Source: CALECP01 sp964389925
Lineage (GTDB): Bacteria > Chloroflexota > Anaerolineae > Promineifilales > Promineifilaceae
Reading direction: 5' to 3'
Assembly: GCA_964389925.1 (NCBI GenBank)
Contig: CAYMGE010000002.1
Span: forward strand, 62,001-126,000
DNA length: 64,000 nucleotides
Shown: positions 1-8,751 of the stretch, in pieces
How the letters are laid out: each line of letters opens with the position of its first letter
Position numbering within the stretch: position 1 is the first letter of the stretch
Position numbers and translations under genes: made by a program
Notes under the pieces: generated by a model
What the model was told of the DNA's origin: nothing
Seen by the model: only the letters and a program-made list of their open reading frames with translations
The model's database searches: none

Positions 1-369
1 GCTGTTTTGATGAAAATTGGTGTGAAGATGTCGTTGATAAGGGTTGTGCGTATTGCGTGTCTGGCTTACGCAGGGCGTTGCTTATAAGTACTTAATCAAA
101 AGTAATCGGGTGTTCGGTATTCGGTGTGCGTTCTACCACAGGTCAATACCGAACGCTGATTACCGTTTACCATTGCCCCAAAACTTTTTCCTGACTACTT
201 ATGTCTTGCCATTTTGCTTCTTGTCCCAACAGCTCCATTAATGTATCGTACAGACTTAGCTTGTTTTCCATCCGTCTTTTCCTTTTGATTGTCAGATTTC
301 TTCTGGAAGAAGATCGTTTTTTTGCCTTTTGGAAAATATCCCTCTCACCCTTTTTATCAGTCAATCAGT
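1..369. other. Non-coding left edge with remnant and repeat sequences
   Basis: No convincing complete gene is seen before the histidine kinase. The stretch holds a possible transposase remnant on the minus strand (167-271). It also holds a 31-bp sequence (122-152) that recurs in diverged form at 46978-47008. A short palindromic pair (GTTCGGTATT near 113 and AATACCGAAC near 145) frames that repeat. Open frames on the plus strand here have no family resemblance and look like chance. Confidence 0.5.
167..271 (-). pseudogene. Possible truncated transposase N-terminus (34 codons)
   Basis: A short minus-strand frame begins MENKLSLYDTLMELLGQE and stops after 34 codons. An AAAGGA-like ribosome binding site sits about 7 bases upstream of the ATG. 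The opening residues resemble, from memory, the first helix of IS4/IS701-like DDE transposases, where similar text is followed by several hundred more residues. Here the similarity ends after about 20 residues and a stop follows. I read it as a decayed insertion sequence edge. It could instead be a genuine tiny gene or chance, since the match is short. Confidence 0.25.
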
Positions 370-3300
370 ATGCTTCTCTTTAATGCAAATGCCCTTGTCT
401 TGTTTAGCCAGCTACTTGTAGCTCTGATTTTGCTTGGGCAAATCCTCCGAACGCCAGACAAAGATGAACACACTTACCTCGTGATTTGGGGTGATGGCAT
501 CATCGTTGGGTATGTCGTTCTATTTTGTCTCGCCACTTTGCTTGCTCCGTGGTCTCGTTTCCAAAATGACATCAACATCGCGCTTCAGGTATTCGTGATC
601 GTTGGGTTTGTTGGGTTTGCCAATATGACCTATACAGTCCCCACACGCAGGGCGGAGTGGGAACGAGAACGCTGGATTGTCACTTGCATAGCGATAGTGA
701 TGCTTTTGTGGGTTGTCACCAATCTGCCGCTTGCGGGTGTGTTATGGGGGGTCTCTCTGGGAACGGCTTGGACAGTTGCGGTCGTATCGGCCGAACGAAG
801 CATTCAGCGAGCCATGCAGTCGGTTGGACTCCTGTTGCTGCTAATCATGGGCTGGCGCACTTTATTTCATTCGTTTGCTGGCATTGAGTTATCTCGTTTT
901 GTTGACAATTGGGGTGAAGCAGCGGGCGGCGCATCTGTTGCGAGCTTGGCCTTATGGGGTTTATTTGTGTTGATACGGCGTACGCGGCTTGAAGAGTCAG
1001 AGCAAATGCAGCGTATGTTGCGAGCCTTTGGGCGCGTGGGATTGGTGTCTGGTGTGGGTGGTGTAGTTGTTTTATTAGGTCAGTTACTGGCTCCCTTTGT
1101 GCCTATCCCGCTTACAAATGTGTTGGTTGGTCTGGTCATTGGGGCAATTGTGTTGGCAATGGGGATTGCATACTTCAATTACGCACCGCAGCCCATTTCG
1201 TTTTTGAACAAAATTAATCTGACGGTTGTTGTCGTTGTGTTGTCCACGGTTGGCACGTTGGGAATTTGGTTGACACCATTTTTGGAGCGCACGTATCAAC
1301 CCTCGGAGCTTATATCTAGTCAGCAAACCATTCAGTGGACACGCAACGGGCGTGGCTTTGTCTATGAAACATTGCCATCCCAACTTGACCCACAATGGGG
1401 TAGACGTTTGGATATTGGGCGAGGGGAGTGCGTCATTTGGGAAGCCTCTTTCGATCTGTTTGCCGGGCTACCCGCATCGGGGCAGATGCCAAAGGTTTGC
1501 AAAGATGGGTATGTTATTGCAGCGGCAGACAGGCGCATGACAGATCGTGGCGCATTGGTACGGGAGGCCACGGTGGGTTATGTGCCATTGGCAACGGACT
1601 TTGAAGCAGTCTATGTACGGAGCACAATCGATCAATTTGTTGTCACATGGGAACAAACTGAACCGCATCCAATTATAACCCAACTGGTGGTATATGCTGA
1701 TGGCGTTGTGAATATGTCGTATGGCGAGGTGGCACTTGAGCGCACCTATATTGATGATCAGTTTGGGAACAATGGACTCGTTGGGATTGTGCAGCAATCA
1801 AGCGAATCGGCGCAGTTGGTGTCCAGTTTTGTGGCGGAGCCAAATTCGGCCGAATCTGCCCACTCTGTTTATGCTTTCTTCGCCGCAGAAGCGCGTTTAC
1901 ATGCCCATCAACTGCTCTTACCAGTCGTCTTTTTACTCGTTCTTCTGGCAATCTTATTGTTAATCACGCTGCCGCTATTGTTGAGACCGGGGCTGTTCCA
2001 ACCGCTACAGGCTTTGGTGACAGGGGTGGAACAAGTCAATCAGGGGGCGTTGGATACCCGTGTGCGGGTTCAGTTCAACGATGAAATTGGATTTTTAACA
2101 CAATCATTTAACCAGATGGTATCGTCCGTGCAGGAAACCCAAATGACGTTGGAGACGCGAGTGCAAGAGCGGACAGCAGATTTGGAGGTGGCGAAAAATT
2201 CGGCCGAAGCCGCCAATCAAGCCAAAAGCCGTTTTCTCGCCAACATGAGCCATGAACTACGAACGCCCCTCAACGCGATTCTCGGCTATGCACAAATCTT
2301 TCGTCGGCAACCGCCCACCGAACGCACGTTGACCATCATTCAAGATAGTGGTCAACATCTTCTAGGCTTGATCAATGATCTGCTCGACTTGGCAAAAATC
2401 GAAGCTGGTAAGGTAACGCTCCAGCCAGATTCTGCCAATTTGCCTCATTTGCTGCACATGCTCGACAACATGGTGCGCCCACAGGCCGAACAGAAGCATC
2501 TGGAACTACACACACACTTTCCAACTGTTTCGTCAGACTCATACATTTTTGATGAGAAGCGGCTGCGTCAAATTTGTCTCAATCTGCTTGGTAATGCGAT
2601 CAAATTCACTGAGCAGGGACAGGTTTTCTTTTCAGTCACGATTTTGGCGCATTCGGCCGAAGCGCCTACATTCAAATTCTCCATTCGGGACTCAGGCCCC
2701 GGCCTCTCACCCAGCGAACTGCTAAAAATTCAGGAGCCATTTTATCGCACCCGCTATGCCGAACAGCAAAAGCAAGGCACAGGGCTAGGGTTAGCTCTCG
2801 TCAAACAGCTTCTGGAACTGATGGGAAGCGAACTCCACATTGAAAGTCGTGAAGGAGAAGGCACCCATTGCTCGTTTGTGCTACAGCTCCCCATTGTCAT
2901 GACCAACCCAACGCTCGAACCCCAGCAAAGGACAATTCGAGGCGTGCAGGGCGCACCCCCACATCTTTTGATTGTGGATGACAAATGGGAGAACCGCACA
3001 TTCTTGACTGATCTGCTTGCCCCGTTAGGGTTTAAAACAACTGAAGCTAGAGACGGGCGGGTTGCGCTCGAACTGCTCCAAACGCACGCTGCGCCCGATT
3101 TAGTTCTGACCGATTTGGTCATGCCCAATTTAGATGGCTTTGCCCTTGTCAGGAAAATTCGCCATCATCAACAACTTGCACATATCCCAATCATCGCGCT
3201 TTCAGCCTCTGTGCTGGAACAGGATGACTCCGTTGCCGTCGATGGGTTCCTGCTCAAGCCGATCCAGACGGAGCAACTCCTCGAAAAAATCGGGACGCTA

Positions 3301-3555
3301 CTCAACCTCACGTGGGAATACGATACAGTTGCAGATCAATCTTCTGCTGAACTGATTTTCCCACCGCAGGAAGAGATTGCCCAACTGCAGGCACTTTTGA
3401 GGCGAGGTGATGTCAAAGGGGCAAAACAACTGATCGAGGGCTTTTCAGCCGATTTTCCAGCCTTCACATCCCACACCTTGTCACTGTTGTCGGCTTTCCG
3501 CTTACGAGAGCTACGCATGTGGCTTGCAGATCAACAGCTACCATACGGCAAGTAG
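370..3555 (+). CDS. Membrane hybrid sensor histidine kinase with receiver domain
   Basis: Two-component signalling protein of about 1061 residues. The N-terminal third is a multi-pass membrane region (about eight hydrophobic segments, residues 1-310). It is followed by an extracytoplasmic domain and one more membrane helix near 520. A HAMP linker lies at about 547-590. The HisKA box (MSHELRTPLNA, His near 628) comes next, then the ATPase domain with NLLGNAIKF (about 739) and GTGLGLAL (about 803). A C-terminal receiver starts at about 865, with the phospho-acceptor Asp near 915 (LTDLVMPN) and a late Lys (LLKP). The kinase can therefore phosphorylate its own receiver; no separate regulator lies next to it. 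The frame extends upstream to a TTG at 289, but the ATG at 370 opens directly into the first membrane helix and is preferred. Neither start has a clear ribosome binding site. The ligand is unknown. Confidence 0.9.
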   Translation: MLLFNANALVLFSQLLVALILLGQILRTPDKDEHTYLVIWGDGIIVGYVVLFCLATLLAPWSRFQNDINIALQVFVIVGFVGFANMTYTVPTRRAEWERERWIVTCIAIVMLLWVVTNLPLAGVLWGVSLGTAWTVAVVSAERSIQRAMQSVGLLLLLIMGWRTLFHSFAGIELSRFVDNWGEAAGGASVASLALWGLFVLIRRTRLEESEQMQRMLRAFGRVGLVSGVGGVVVLLGQLLAPFVPIPLTNVLVGLVIGAIVLAMGIAYFNYAPQPISFLNKINLTVVVVVLSTVGTLGIWLTPFLERTYQPSELISSQQTIQWTRNGRGFVYETLPSQLDPQWGRRLDIGRGECVIWEASFDLFAGLPASGQMPKVCKDGYVIAAADRRMTDRGALVREATVGYVPLATDFEAVYVRSTIDQFVVTWEQTEPHPIITQLVVYADGVVNMSYGEVALERTYIDDQFGNNGLVGIVQQSSESAQLVSSFVAEPNSAESAHSVYAFFAAEARLHAHQLLLPVVFLLVLLAILLLITLPLLLRPGLFQPLQALVTGVEQVNQGALDTRVRVQFNDEIGFLTQSFNQMVSSVQETQMTLETRVQERTADLEVAKNSAEAANQAKSRFLANMSHELRTPLNAILGYAQIFRRQPPTERTLTIIQDSGQHLLGLINDLLDLAKIEAGKVTLQPDSANLPHLLHMLDNMVRPQAEQKHLELHTHFPTVSSDSYIFDEKRLRQICLNLLGNAIKFTEQGQVFFSVTILAHSAEAPTFKFSIRDSGPGLSPSELLKIQEPFYRTRYAEQQKQGTGLGLALVKQLLELMGSELHIESREGEGTHCSFVLQLPIVMTNPTLEPQQRTIRGVQGAPPHLLIVDDKWENRTFLTDLLAPLGFKTTEARDGRVALELLQTHAAPDLVLTDLVMPNLDGFALVRKIRHHQQLAHIPIIALSASVLEQDDSVAVDGFLLKPIQTEQLLEKIGTLLNLTWEYDTVADQSSAELIFPPQEEIAQLQALLRRGDVKGAKQLIEGFSADFPAFTSHTLSLLSAFRLRELRMWLADQQLPYGK

Positions 3556-3575
3556 ATTACATACTGCCAAATTAG

Positions 3576-3633
3576 GAATGGCGAATGGTGAATGAGAAGC
3601 GCATCTTCAACCTACCATTCGCCGTTCACCATT
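3576..3633. repeat. Heptamer-phased palindromic repeat between convergent genes
   Basis: Three heptamers (GAATGGC, GAATGGT, GAATGAG; 3576-3596) face their near reverse complements (ACCATTC, GCCGTTC, ACCATTT; 3614-3634). The arms 3580-3589 and 3614-3623 pair perfectly over 10 bp. The element lies between the kinase stop and the convergent katG stop, so it may act as a transcription barrier for both genes. No strong T-run follows either arm. Confidence 0.55.
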
Positions 3634-3641
3634 TTCAACTT

Positions 3642-5837
3642 TTATTCAAGGTCAAAACGGTCGAGATTCATGACCTTATCCCAAGCCGCTACAAAATCAC
3701 GCACAAACATCTCTCGTGCGTCATCGCTCGCATAAACTTCGGCAATCGCACGGAGTTGGGAATTTGAGCCGAAGATGAGATCGGCGCGGGTTGCAGTCCA
3801 TTTTAGCTCCCCTGTCGCTCTATCACGTCCTTCAAACTCAGCTTCGTTTTCTGAAACGGCCGACCAAGCTGTTCCCATATCGAGCAGATTCACTAAGAAA
3901 TCGTTGGTAAGCGTTTCAGGTTGATCCGTGAAGACACCGTGTTGTGACTCACCGACGTTGGCATTCAAAACACGCATACCGCTCAGTAAAACCGTCATCT
4001 CAGGAGCAGTTAGCGTGAGCAGTTGCGCCCGATCAATGAGCATTTCTTCGGCCGAGACCGTGTAATTACCTTTGAGATAGTTGCGGAACCCATCAGCTGT
4101 TGGCTCAAGCACGTCAAATGCCTCGGCATCCGTTTGCTCTTGTGAGGCATCGGTGCGCCCCGGCGTAAACGGCACACTGACATCATGCCCCGCATCCTGC
4201 GCCGCTTGCTCAACCGCTGCACAGCCACCAAGCACAATTAGGTCAGCCAGCGAAACCTGTTTTCCATCGAGCCGTGCGTCGTTAAACTCGGCCTGAATTC
4301 CCTCAAGCGTTTCAAGCACGATTGCCAACTGTTCAGGCTCATTTACTTCCCAATCTTTCTGCGGTGCAAGGCGAATACGCGCCCCATTTGCGCCGCCGCG
4401 TTTGTCTGAATCGCGGTAGGTTGCGGCCGATGCCCAAGCAGTTGAGACCAACTGGGAAACGGACAGCCCTGATGCGAGAATGTTGCTTTTGAGATCGGCC
4501 GCGTCCTGCTCGTCGATCAAGTCATACGTCACTTCAGGGATAGGGTCTTGCCATATCAATTCCTCATCGGGAACGAGAGGCCCAAGGTAGCGGGAAACCG
4601 GCCCCATGTCACGATGTGTCAGCTTGTACCAAGCTCTGGAAAAAGCGTCTGCAAACTGCTCTGGATTCTCGTGAAAGCGTTTTGAAATTGGGCCGTAGAT
4701 GGGATCCATTCTCAGCGCGAGATCAGTTGTCAGCATCATCGGCGCGTGCCGTTTAGAAGCATCATGCGCGTCTGGCACTGCGTTGGCTGCGGCGCCATTT
4801 TGTGGTCTCCATTGATATGCGCCCGCTGGACTTTTAGTTAGCTCCCACTCATGACCAAACAACGTGTCGAAAAAGCTATTATCCCAGTCGATAGGGGTGG
4901 GTGTCCATGCGCCTTCTAAGCCGCTGGTGATTGCGTCACCCGCTTTGCCGCTGCCAAAGCTGTTTTTCCAGCCGAGACCTTGCTCCTCGATGCTGGCTCC
5001 CTCTGGCTCAGGGCCGACGAGTGCTGCATCGCCAGCTCCGTGCGTTTTGCCAAAGGTGTGTCCACCCGCAACGAGCGCGACTGTCTCTTCGTCATTCATC
5101 GCCATGCGCGAGAACGTCTCCCGGATATCTTCTGCTGCGGCAAGTGGGTCTGGCGTGCCGTTCGGCCCTTCTGGATTGACGTAGATAAGCCCCATCTGAA
5201 CGGCAGCGAGCGGACTTTCAAGCTCTCTGTCTCCGCTGTAACGCTCATCGCCCAGCCATGTGTCTTCAGCACCCCAATAAATATCTTCTTCAGGTTCCCA
5301 GATGTCTTCACGGCCGCCAGCAAAGCCAAACGTCTTAAAGCCCATCGATTCTAGGGCGCAGTTGCCTGTCAGCACCATCAGGTCTGCCCAAGAGATTTTG
5401 CGACCATACTTTTGCTTGATCGGCCAGAGCAGACGACGCGCTTTGTCGAGATTTGCATTGTCCGGCCAGCTGTTGAGTGGTGCAAAGCGTTGTGTGCCAG
5501 AGGATGCACCACCGCGACCATCAGCCGTGCGATATGTCCCCGCGCTGTGCCACGCCATCCGAATAAAGAGGGGGCCATAATGACCATAGTCGGCCGGCCA
5601 CCAGTCCTGCGAATCGGTCATCAACGCATAGAGATCGTTTTTTAATGCCTCTATATCAAGACTCTCAAACGCCTCTGCATAGTTGAACGTCTTGCCCATT
5701 GGGTCAGACAGGGCAGAGTTCTGATGCAGCATTTTTAGGTTTAACTGGTTTGGCCACCAGTCGCGGTTTGACATTTTCAAGACAACCGCGTTTGTATCAT
5801 GTCCACCCGTCACCGGGCATTTGCCTTCATTACTCAT
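3642..5837 (-). CDS. katG: Catalase-peroxidase
   Basis: Bifunctional haem catalase-peroxidase of 731 residues, the usual length of the family. It removes hydrogen peroxide by dismutation or by using organic reductants. The distal site reads RMAWHSAGTYR followed by DGRGG, containing the active-site Arg, Trp and His. The crosslinked Tyr is in LIYVNPEGPNG, and the proximal haem His in ALVAGGHTFGKTHGA. Both the N-terminal catalytic and C-terminal haem-free domains are present. It stands alone, convergent with the kinase gene. A 49-bp repeat shared with 46814-46862 lies 8 bp upstream of the ATG and probably covers the promoter or 5' UTR. No Fur/PerR/OxyR gene is adjacent. Confidence 0.97.
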   Translation of the reverse strand: MSNEGKCPVTGGHDTNAVVLKMSNRDWWPNQLNLKMLHQNSALSDPMGKTFNYAEAFESLDIEALKNDLYALMTDSQDWWPADYGHYGPLFIRMAWHSAGTYRTADGRGGASSGTQRFAPLNSWPDNANLDKARRLLWPIKQKYGRKISWADLMVLTGNCALESMGFKTFGFAGGREDIWEPEEDIYWGAEDTWLGDERYSGDRELESPLAAVQMGLIYVNPEGPNGTPDPLAAAEDIRETFSRMAMNDEETVALVAGGHTFGKTHGAGDAALVGPEPEGASIEEQGLGWKNSFGSGKAGDAITSGLEGAWTPTPIDWDNSFFDTLFGHEWELTKSPAGAYQWRPQNGAAANAVPDAHDASKRHAPMMLTTDLALRMDPIYGPISKRFHENPEQFADAFSRAWYKLTHRDMGPVSRYLGPLVPDEELIWQDPIPEVTYDLIDEQDAADLKSNILASGLSVSQLVSTAWASAATYRDSDKRGGANGARIRLAPQKDWEVNEPEQLAIVLETLEGIQAEFNDARLDGKQVSLADLIVLGGCAAVEQAAQDAGHDVSVPFTPGRTDASQEQTDAEAFDVLEPTADGFRNYLKGNYTVSAEEMLIDRAQLLTLTAPEMTVLLSGMRVLNANVGESQHGVFTDQPETLTNDFLVNLLDMGTAWSAVSENEAEFEGRDRATGELKWTATRADLIFGSNSQLRAIAEVYASDDAREMFVRDFVAAWDKVMNLDRFDLE

Positions 5838-5845
5838 ATATTCGT

Positions 5846-5894
5846 TCTGCTACCTTAAACGTGTGCAAACGTGTGCAACACGCTATAAGTACCT
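5846..5894. repeat. 49-bp dispersed repeat, copy 1 (upstream of katG)
   Basis: This stretch matches 46814-46862 at 48 of 49 positions by eye. It contains two tandem GTGTGCAA words and ends in CGCTATAAGTACCT. Here it abuts the katG start, but the other copy has a different gene relation: after a terminator and before a YjbR-like gene, same strand orientation. It is therefore more likely a small dispersed element than a katG-specific operator. A looser relative may exist near 80-100 (GCTTATAAGTACTT). Confidence 0.7.
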
Positions 5895-6275
5895 GCGCCC
5901 ATCCACTGTCGCCGCAAGCGGTCTTATATGGTGTCCACAGGCGTTACGCCGCTGTAGCCCAGCGGCGGCGACTTTTCTGGGGTCGCCTTCCTTTTTCAGA
6001 CTTCTTCTATGTTTTCATCTATCATCTTGGTTTTCAACGCAGATTGCCACATATTATCCATCTTGGCTGATTATAAAACGTCCCCTGTCTCTGTCAAGTT
6101 GCACCCACCACAAGCCACATCGAGCGACAAGTGGTTTTATGGCGCGATGTCGGAAGTGACGGGCAAACCGCCATTGGGTGTCTTCGGCAAAGGCACAACG
6201 GGTGTTAGGGGTGACGTTTCGGCCGATGCGCGACTCCATCCACGATGAAATTACTTGGTTCCGTATAAGCTTTCC
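5895..6275. other. Intergenic region without a recognised gene
   Basis: About 380 bases lie between the repeat upstream of katG and the stop of the alcohol dehydrogenase. It holds small hairpins (CGCCGCTG/CAGCGGCG near 5946-5966 and GGCGAC/GTCGCC near 5965-5987). Short open frames on both strands have no recognisable family. One copy of the TCGGCCGA palindrome lies at about 6219. I see no gene here. Confidence 0.5.
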
Positions 6276-7418
6276 TTAGAAGGCTGCCCGATACATTTCT
6301 TCTAATTGACTTTCTGTCGGCTGAATTGGATTTGTCCACCAGTTCAAATCTTTGAAGGCAAAGGCGGCTAACGTTTCGATCTGATCTTCCTGTACGCCAC
6401 ATGCGCTCAGTCGAGTTGGCAAGCCAATATCGGCCGCCAATGCCTCAACCAAATCCCCCGCCTTGGTTCCATCGCGCTCCCCAGCCAGCGCAAACGCCAC
6501 TTCTGCATACCGCTCGGCCGCCCAATCATGACTAAAGCGCATCTGTGGTGGCAACATCAAAGAACAGGCTAGCCCGTGATGAATGTCACAAAACGTCGAG
6601 AGCTGATGGGCTAAAGAGTGGGCTGCTCCTAGCCAGTTTGAGCTAAGTGCAACCCCACCCAGCATAGATGCCTCCAGCATCGCAGCACGCGCTCCTAGGT
6701 TATCAGCCTCTGCAACCGCCGTGCGAAGATGTTGTCCGATCAGCGCGATCCCCTGCAAAATCAACGGATCAAGCGTTTTTTGCGCGTTGGTTGACACATA
6801 GGCTTCAATTAGGTGGGACAACGCATCCATGCCCGTCGCAGCCGTCAGATGAGATGGCAGCGAAACGGTTAGCTGTGGGTCGAGCAGCGCAACGTTGGGA
6901 ATTAGGTTTGTGCCGATGCCTGCCTTCTGTTGTGTCTCTTTGTCTGTGACGACACCCCATGGTGTCACCTCGCTACCGGTTCCGCTCGTCGTCGGAACAG
7001 CTATCATCGGCGGCATCGCGGCAAGGGAAGGATTCGGCCGCCTATTTTCCCCCAACGTAGATAGATATTCTGCCACGCTAACACCATCTGGCGAGCCTGC
7101 CAAAATCCGCACCCCCTTTGCCATATCAAGCGCACTGCCGCCGCCGACCCCAACGATACAATCTGCGCCGCACGCTCGATATGCCGCATAGGCTGCATCG
7201 ACATGTTTGGCATCGGGATTGCCGATCACGTCGTCGAAATAGGTTATCTGAATCGCGGTGCGGGCGAGGGCGGAGGTGATGTCGGCCGAAATATCCCTCA
7301 CGCCCGGGTCAATCAGCACAAACAGATGCGTTTTGTCCAGCACCCCTACTTGGTCTGCCAAATGAGCCAATGCGCCTACGCCAAAAATTGTTGTTCCCGG
7401 CCATAAAATCGTTTGCAT
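6276..7418 (-). CDS. Iron-containing alcohol dehydrogenase (maleylacetate reductase-like)
   Basis: NAD(P)-dependent group III (iron-activated) alcohol dehydrogenase, 380 residues, full length. The dinucleotide-binding loop is GVGGGSALDMAKG (about residues 89-101), followed by TTSGTGSEVTPWGV. Candidate metal ligands lie in ATGMDALSHLIEAY (Asp, His), NSLAHQ-type AAHSLAHQL (His) and CDIHHGLACS (His). The family oxidises or reduces small alcohols and aldehydes or reduces maleylacetate; the substrate cannot be read from sequence. It starts 23 bp after the amidohydrolase stop on the same strand, so the two are probably co-transcribed. Confidence 0.9.
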   Translation of the reverse strand: MQTILWPGTTIFGVGALAHLADQVGVLDKTHLFVLIDPGVRDISADITSALARTAIQITYFDDVIGNPDAKHVDAAYAAYRACGADCIVGVGGGSALDMAKGVRILAGSPDGVSVAEYLSTLGENRRPNPSLAAMPPMIAVPTTSGTGSEVTPWGVVTDKETQQKAGIGTNLIPNVALLDPQLTVSLPSHLTAATGMDALSHLIEAYVSTNAQKTLDPLILQGIALIGQHLRTAVAEADNLGARAAMLEASMLGGVALSSNWLGAAHSLAHQLSTFCDIHHGLACSLMLPPQMRFSHDWAAERYAEVAFALAGERDGTKAGDLVEALAADIGLPTRLSACGVQEDQIETLAAFAFKDLNWWTNPIQPTESQLEEMYRAAF

Positions 7419-7441
7419 AATATAGTCCTAAGTTTCATGAT

Positions 7442-8683
7442 TCACAGTTGATCTTTCAAGATAGCTCCATCTTTCATCACAAAAGCGATATTGTTGGTAT
7501 TCTCTAGCCCCTTTAGGTTTGTCAAAGGATCAACGCGGGAAATGATGACATCTGCCAGCTTGCCAGCTTCAAGCGTGCCAACCCGATCTTGCCAGCCGAG
7601 ACAATCGGCCGCCGTCTTCGTCGTCGCCACAATTGTCTCCATCGGCGACATCCCAATGCCCGCCATCAAGCCCAATTCGCGCAGATTTGTGCCGTGTGGC
7701 ATCACGCCCGCATCTGTCCCCATCGCAATGTTGACCCCCATTTTGTGGGCTAGGGCGATGCTCTCGCGGTGGGCTTCGATGACTTCGGCCGATTTGCGAA
7801 TCCCATAGTCTGGCATCCCGCTCGCCTTGCCTTGCTCTAAAACAGAAACAGGAGCCAATAGCGTCGGCACAATATAGGTTCCGCGCTCGATCATCAATTC
7901 GCAAAGCGGCTCATCGAGATAGATCGCATGTTCAATCGAGTGAACGCCTGCCTCAACCGCGTTGCGAATCCCTTCTAACCCCTGTGCGTGGCTCATCACC
8001 TTGACCCCTTTACGATAGGCCGCCTCGCGCACAATCACGTCTAACTCTTCGGGCGAAAATTGAGTGAACTCAGGGTGATCGGTTGGCGACAATACGCCAC
8101 CCGTCGAACAAATTTTAACCACGTCAGCCCCAGCTCGTAACACTTCGCGCACTTTGCGTCGCACGCCCTCAACCCCGTCACAGATGTTATCTGGTCTGCC
8201 CGGTGTGGATGGGAAAAAGCTCAAATTGACGCCGCTGGGCATCATGCCGTCCCCATGACCGCCCGTAATTGAAAGCGCGGTAATGCTGATTTGCATTCGG
8301 GGGCCGATGACAAGCCCTTGCTCAACCGCCTGCTTCATCCCCAAATCAGCTCCCCCCGCATCGCGCACCGTTGTGATGCCCGCGTCAATCGTCGCAGCCA
8401 TGTACTTGGCGGCCTTGTAGTAGGAGAGCGAGTAGGGCATTTGCATCATGGCAACGAGGTTGATGTCCTGCATGAGCAGGTGAACGTGCGTGTCGATCAG
8501 GCCGGGCAACAGCGTGCCGCCTTTTGCGTCGATCTGTTTGATCGTGGCGTTGGGGAGTTTGATACCCTGCTCTGTGCCAACGGCCTCAATTTTGTTATCT
8601 CGGATAAGAATAGCGGCGTTTTGAAGTGGCTTGCCACCGTTGCCATCGATCAGGGTTGTGTTGCGGATTAGTGTGTGCGTCAT
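7442..8683 (-). CDS. Metal-dependent amidohydrolase (imidazolonepropionase/prolidase-like)
   Basis: Amidohydrolase-superfamily enzyme of 413 residues. The first metal-binding motif is GLIDTHVHLL (about 60-69). Further ligands are in VVKICSTGG (Lys), VMSHAQG (His), HSIEHAIYLDE (His) and AMGTDAGVMPHG (Asp). This pattern matches the Xaa-Pro dipeptidase / imidazolonepropionase-like subgroup, whose members hydrolyse cyclic amides, lactones or proline dipeptides. There is no signal peptide, so it is cytoplasmic. It is probably the first gene of a pair with the downstream alcohol dehydrogenase. The substrate is not inferable. Confidence 0.9.
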   Translation of the reverse strand: MTHTLIRNTTLIDGNGGKPLQNAAILIRDNKIEAVGTEQGIKLPNATIKQIDAKGGTLLPGLIDTHVHLLMQDINLVAMMQMPYSLSYYKAAKYMAATIDAGITTVRDAGGADLGMKQAVEQGLVIGPRMQISITALSITGGHGDGMMPSGVNLSFFPSTPGRPDNICDGVEGVRRKVREVLRAGADVVKICSTGGVLSPTDHPEFTQFSPEELDVIVREAAYRKGVKVMSHAQGLEGIRNAVEAGVHSIEHAIYLDEPLCELMIERGTYIVPTLLAPVSVLEQGKASGMPDYGIRKSAEVIEAHRESIALAHKMGVNIAMGTDAGVMPHGTNLRELGLMAGIGMSPMETIVATTKTAADCLGWQDRVGTLEAGKLADVIISRVDPLTNLKGLENTNNIAFVMKDGAILKDQL

Positions 8684-8751
8684 TTATTTTTTTTCGGCCG
8701 AATTGCCCCAAACAAATTTCTCATCTCAAATTAAAGTAATTGAAGCATCAG

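Noticed and set aside
4864..5580. Several plus-strand frames opposite katG
   Set aside because: They are antisense shadows of a strongly conserved gene, and their residues match no family.
6054..6239. 61-codon minus-strand frame upstream of the katG region
   Set aside because: No recognisable family, no ribosome binding site, and Arg-rich composition typical of a chance frame.
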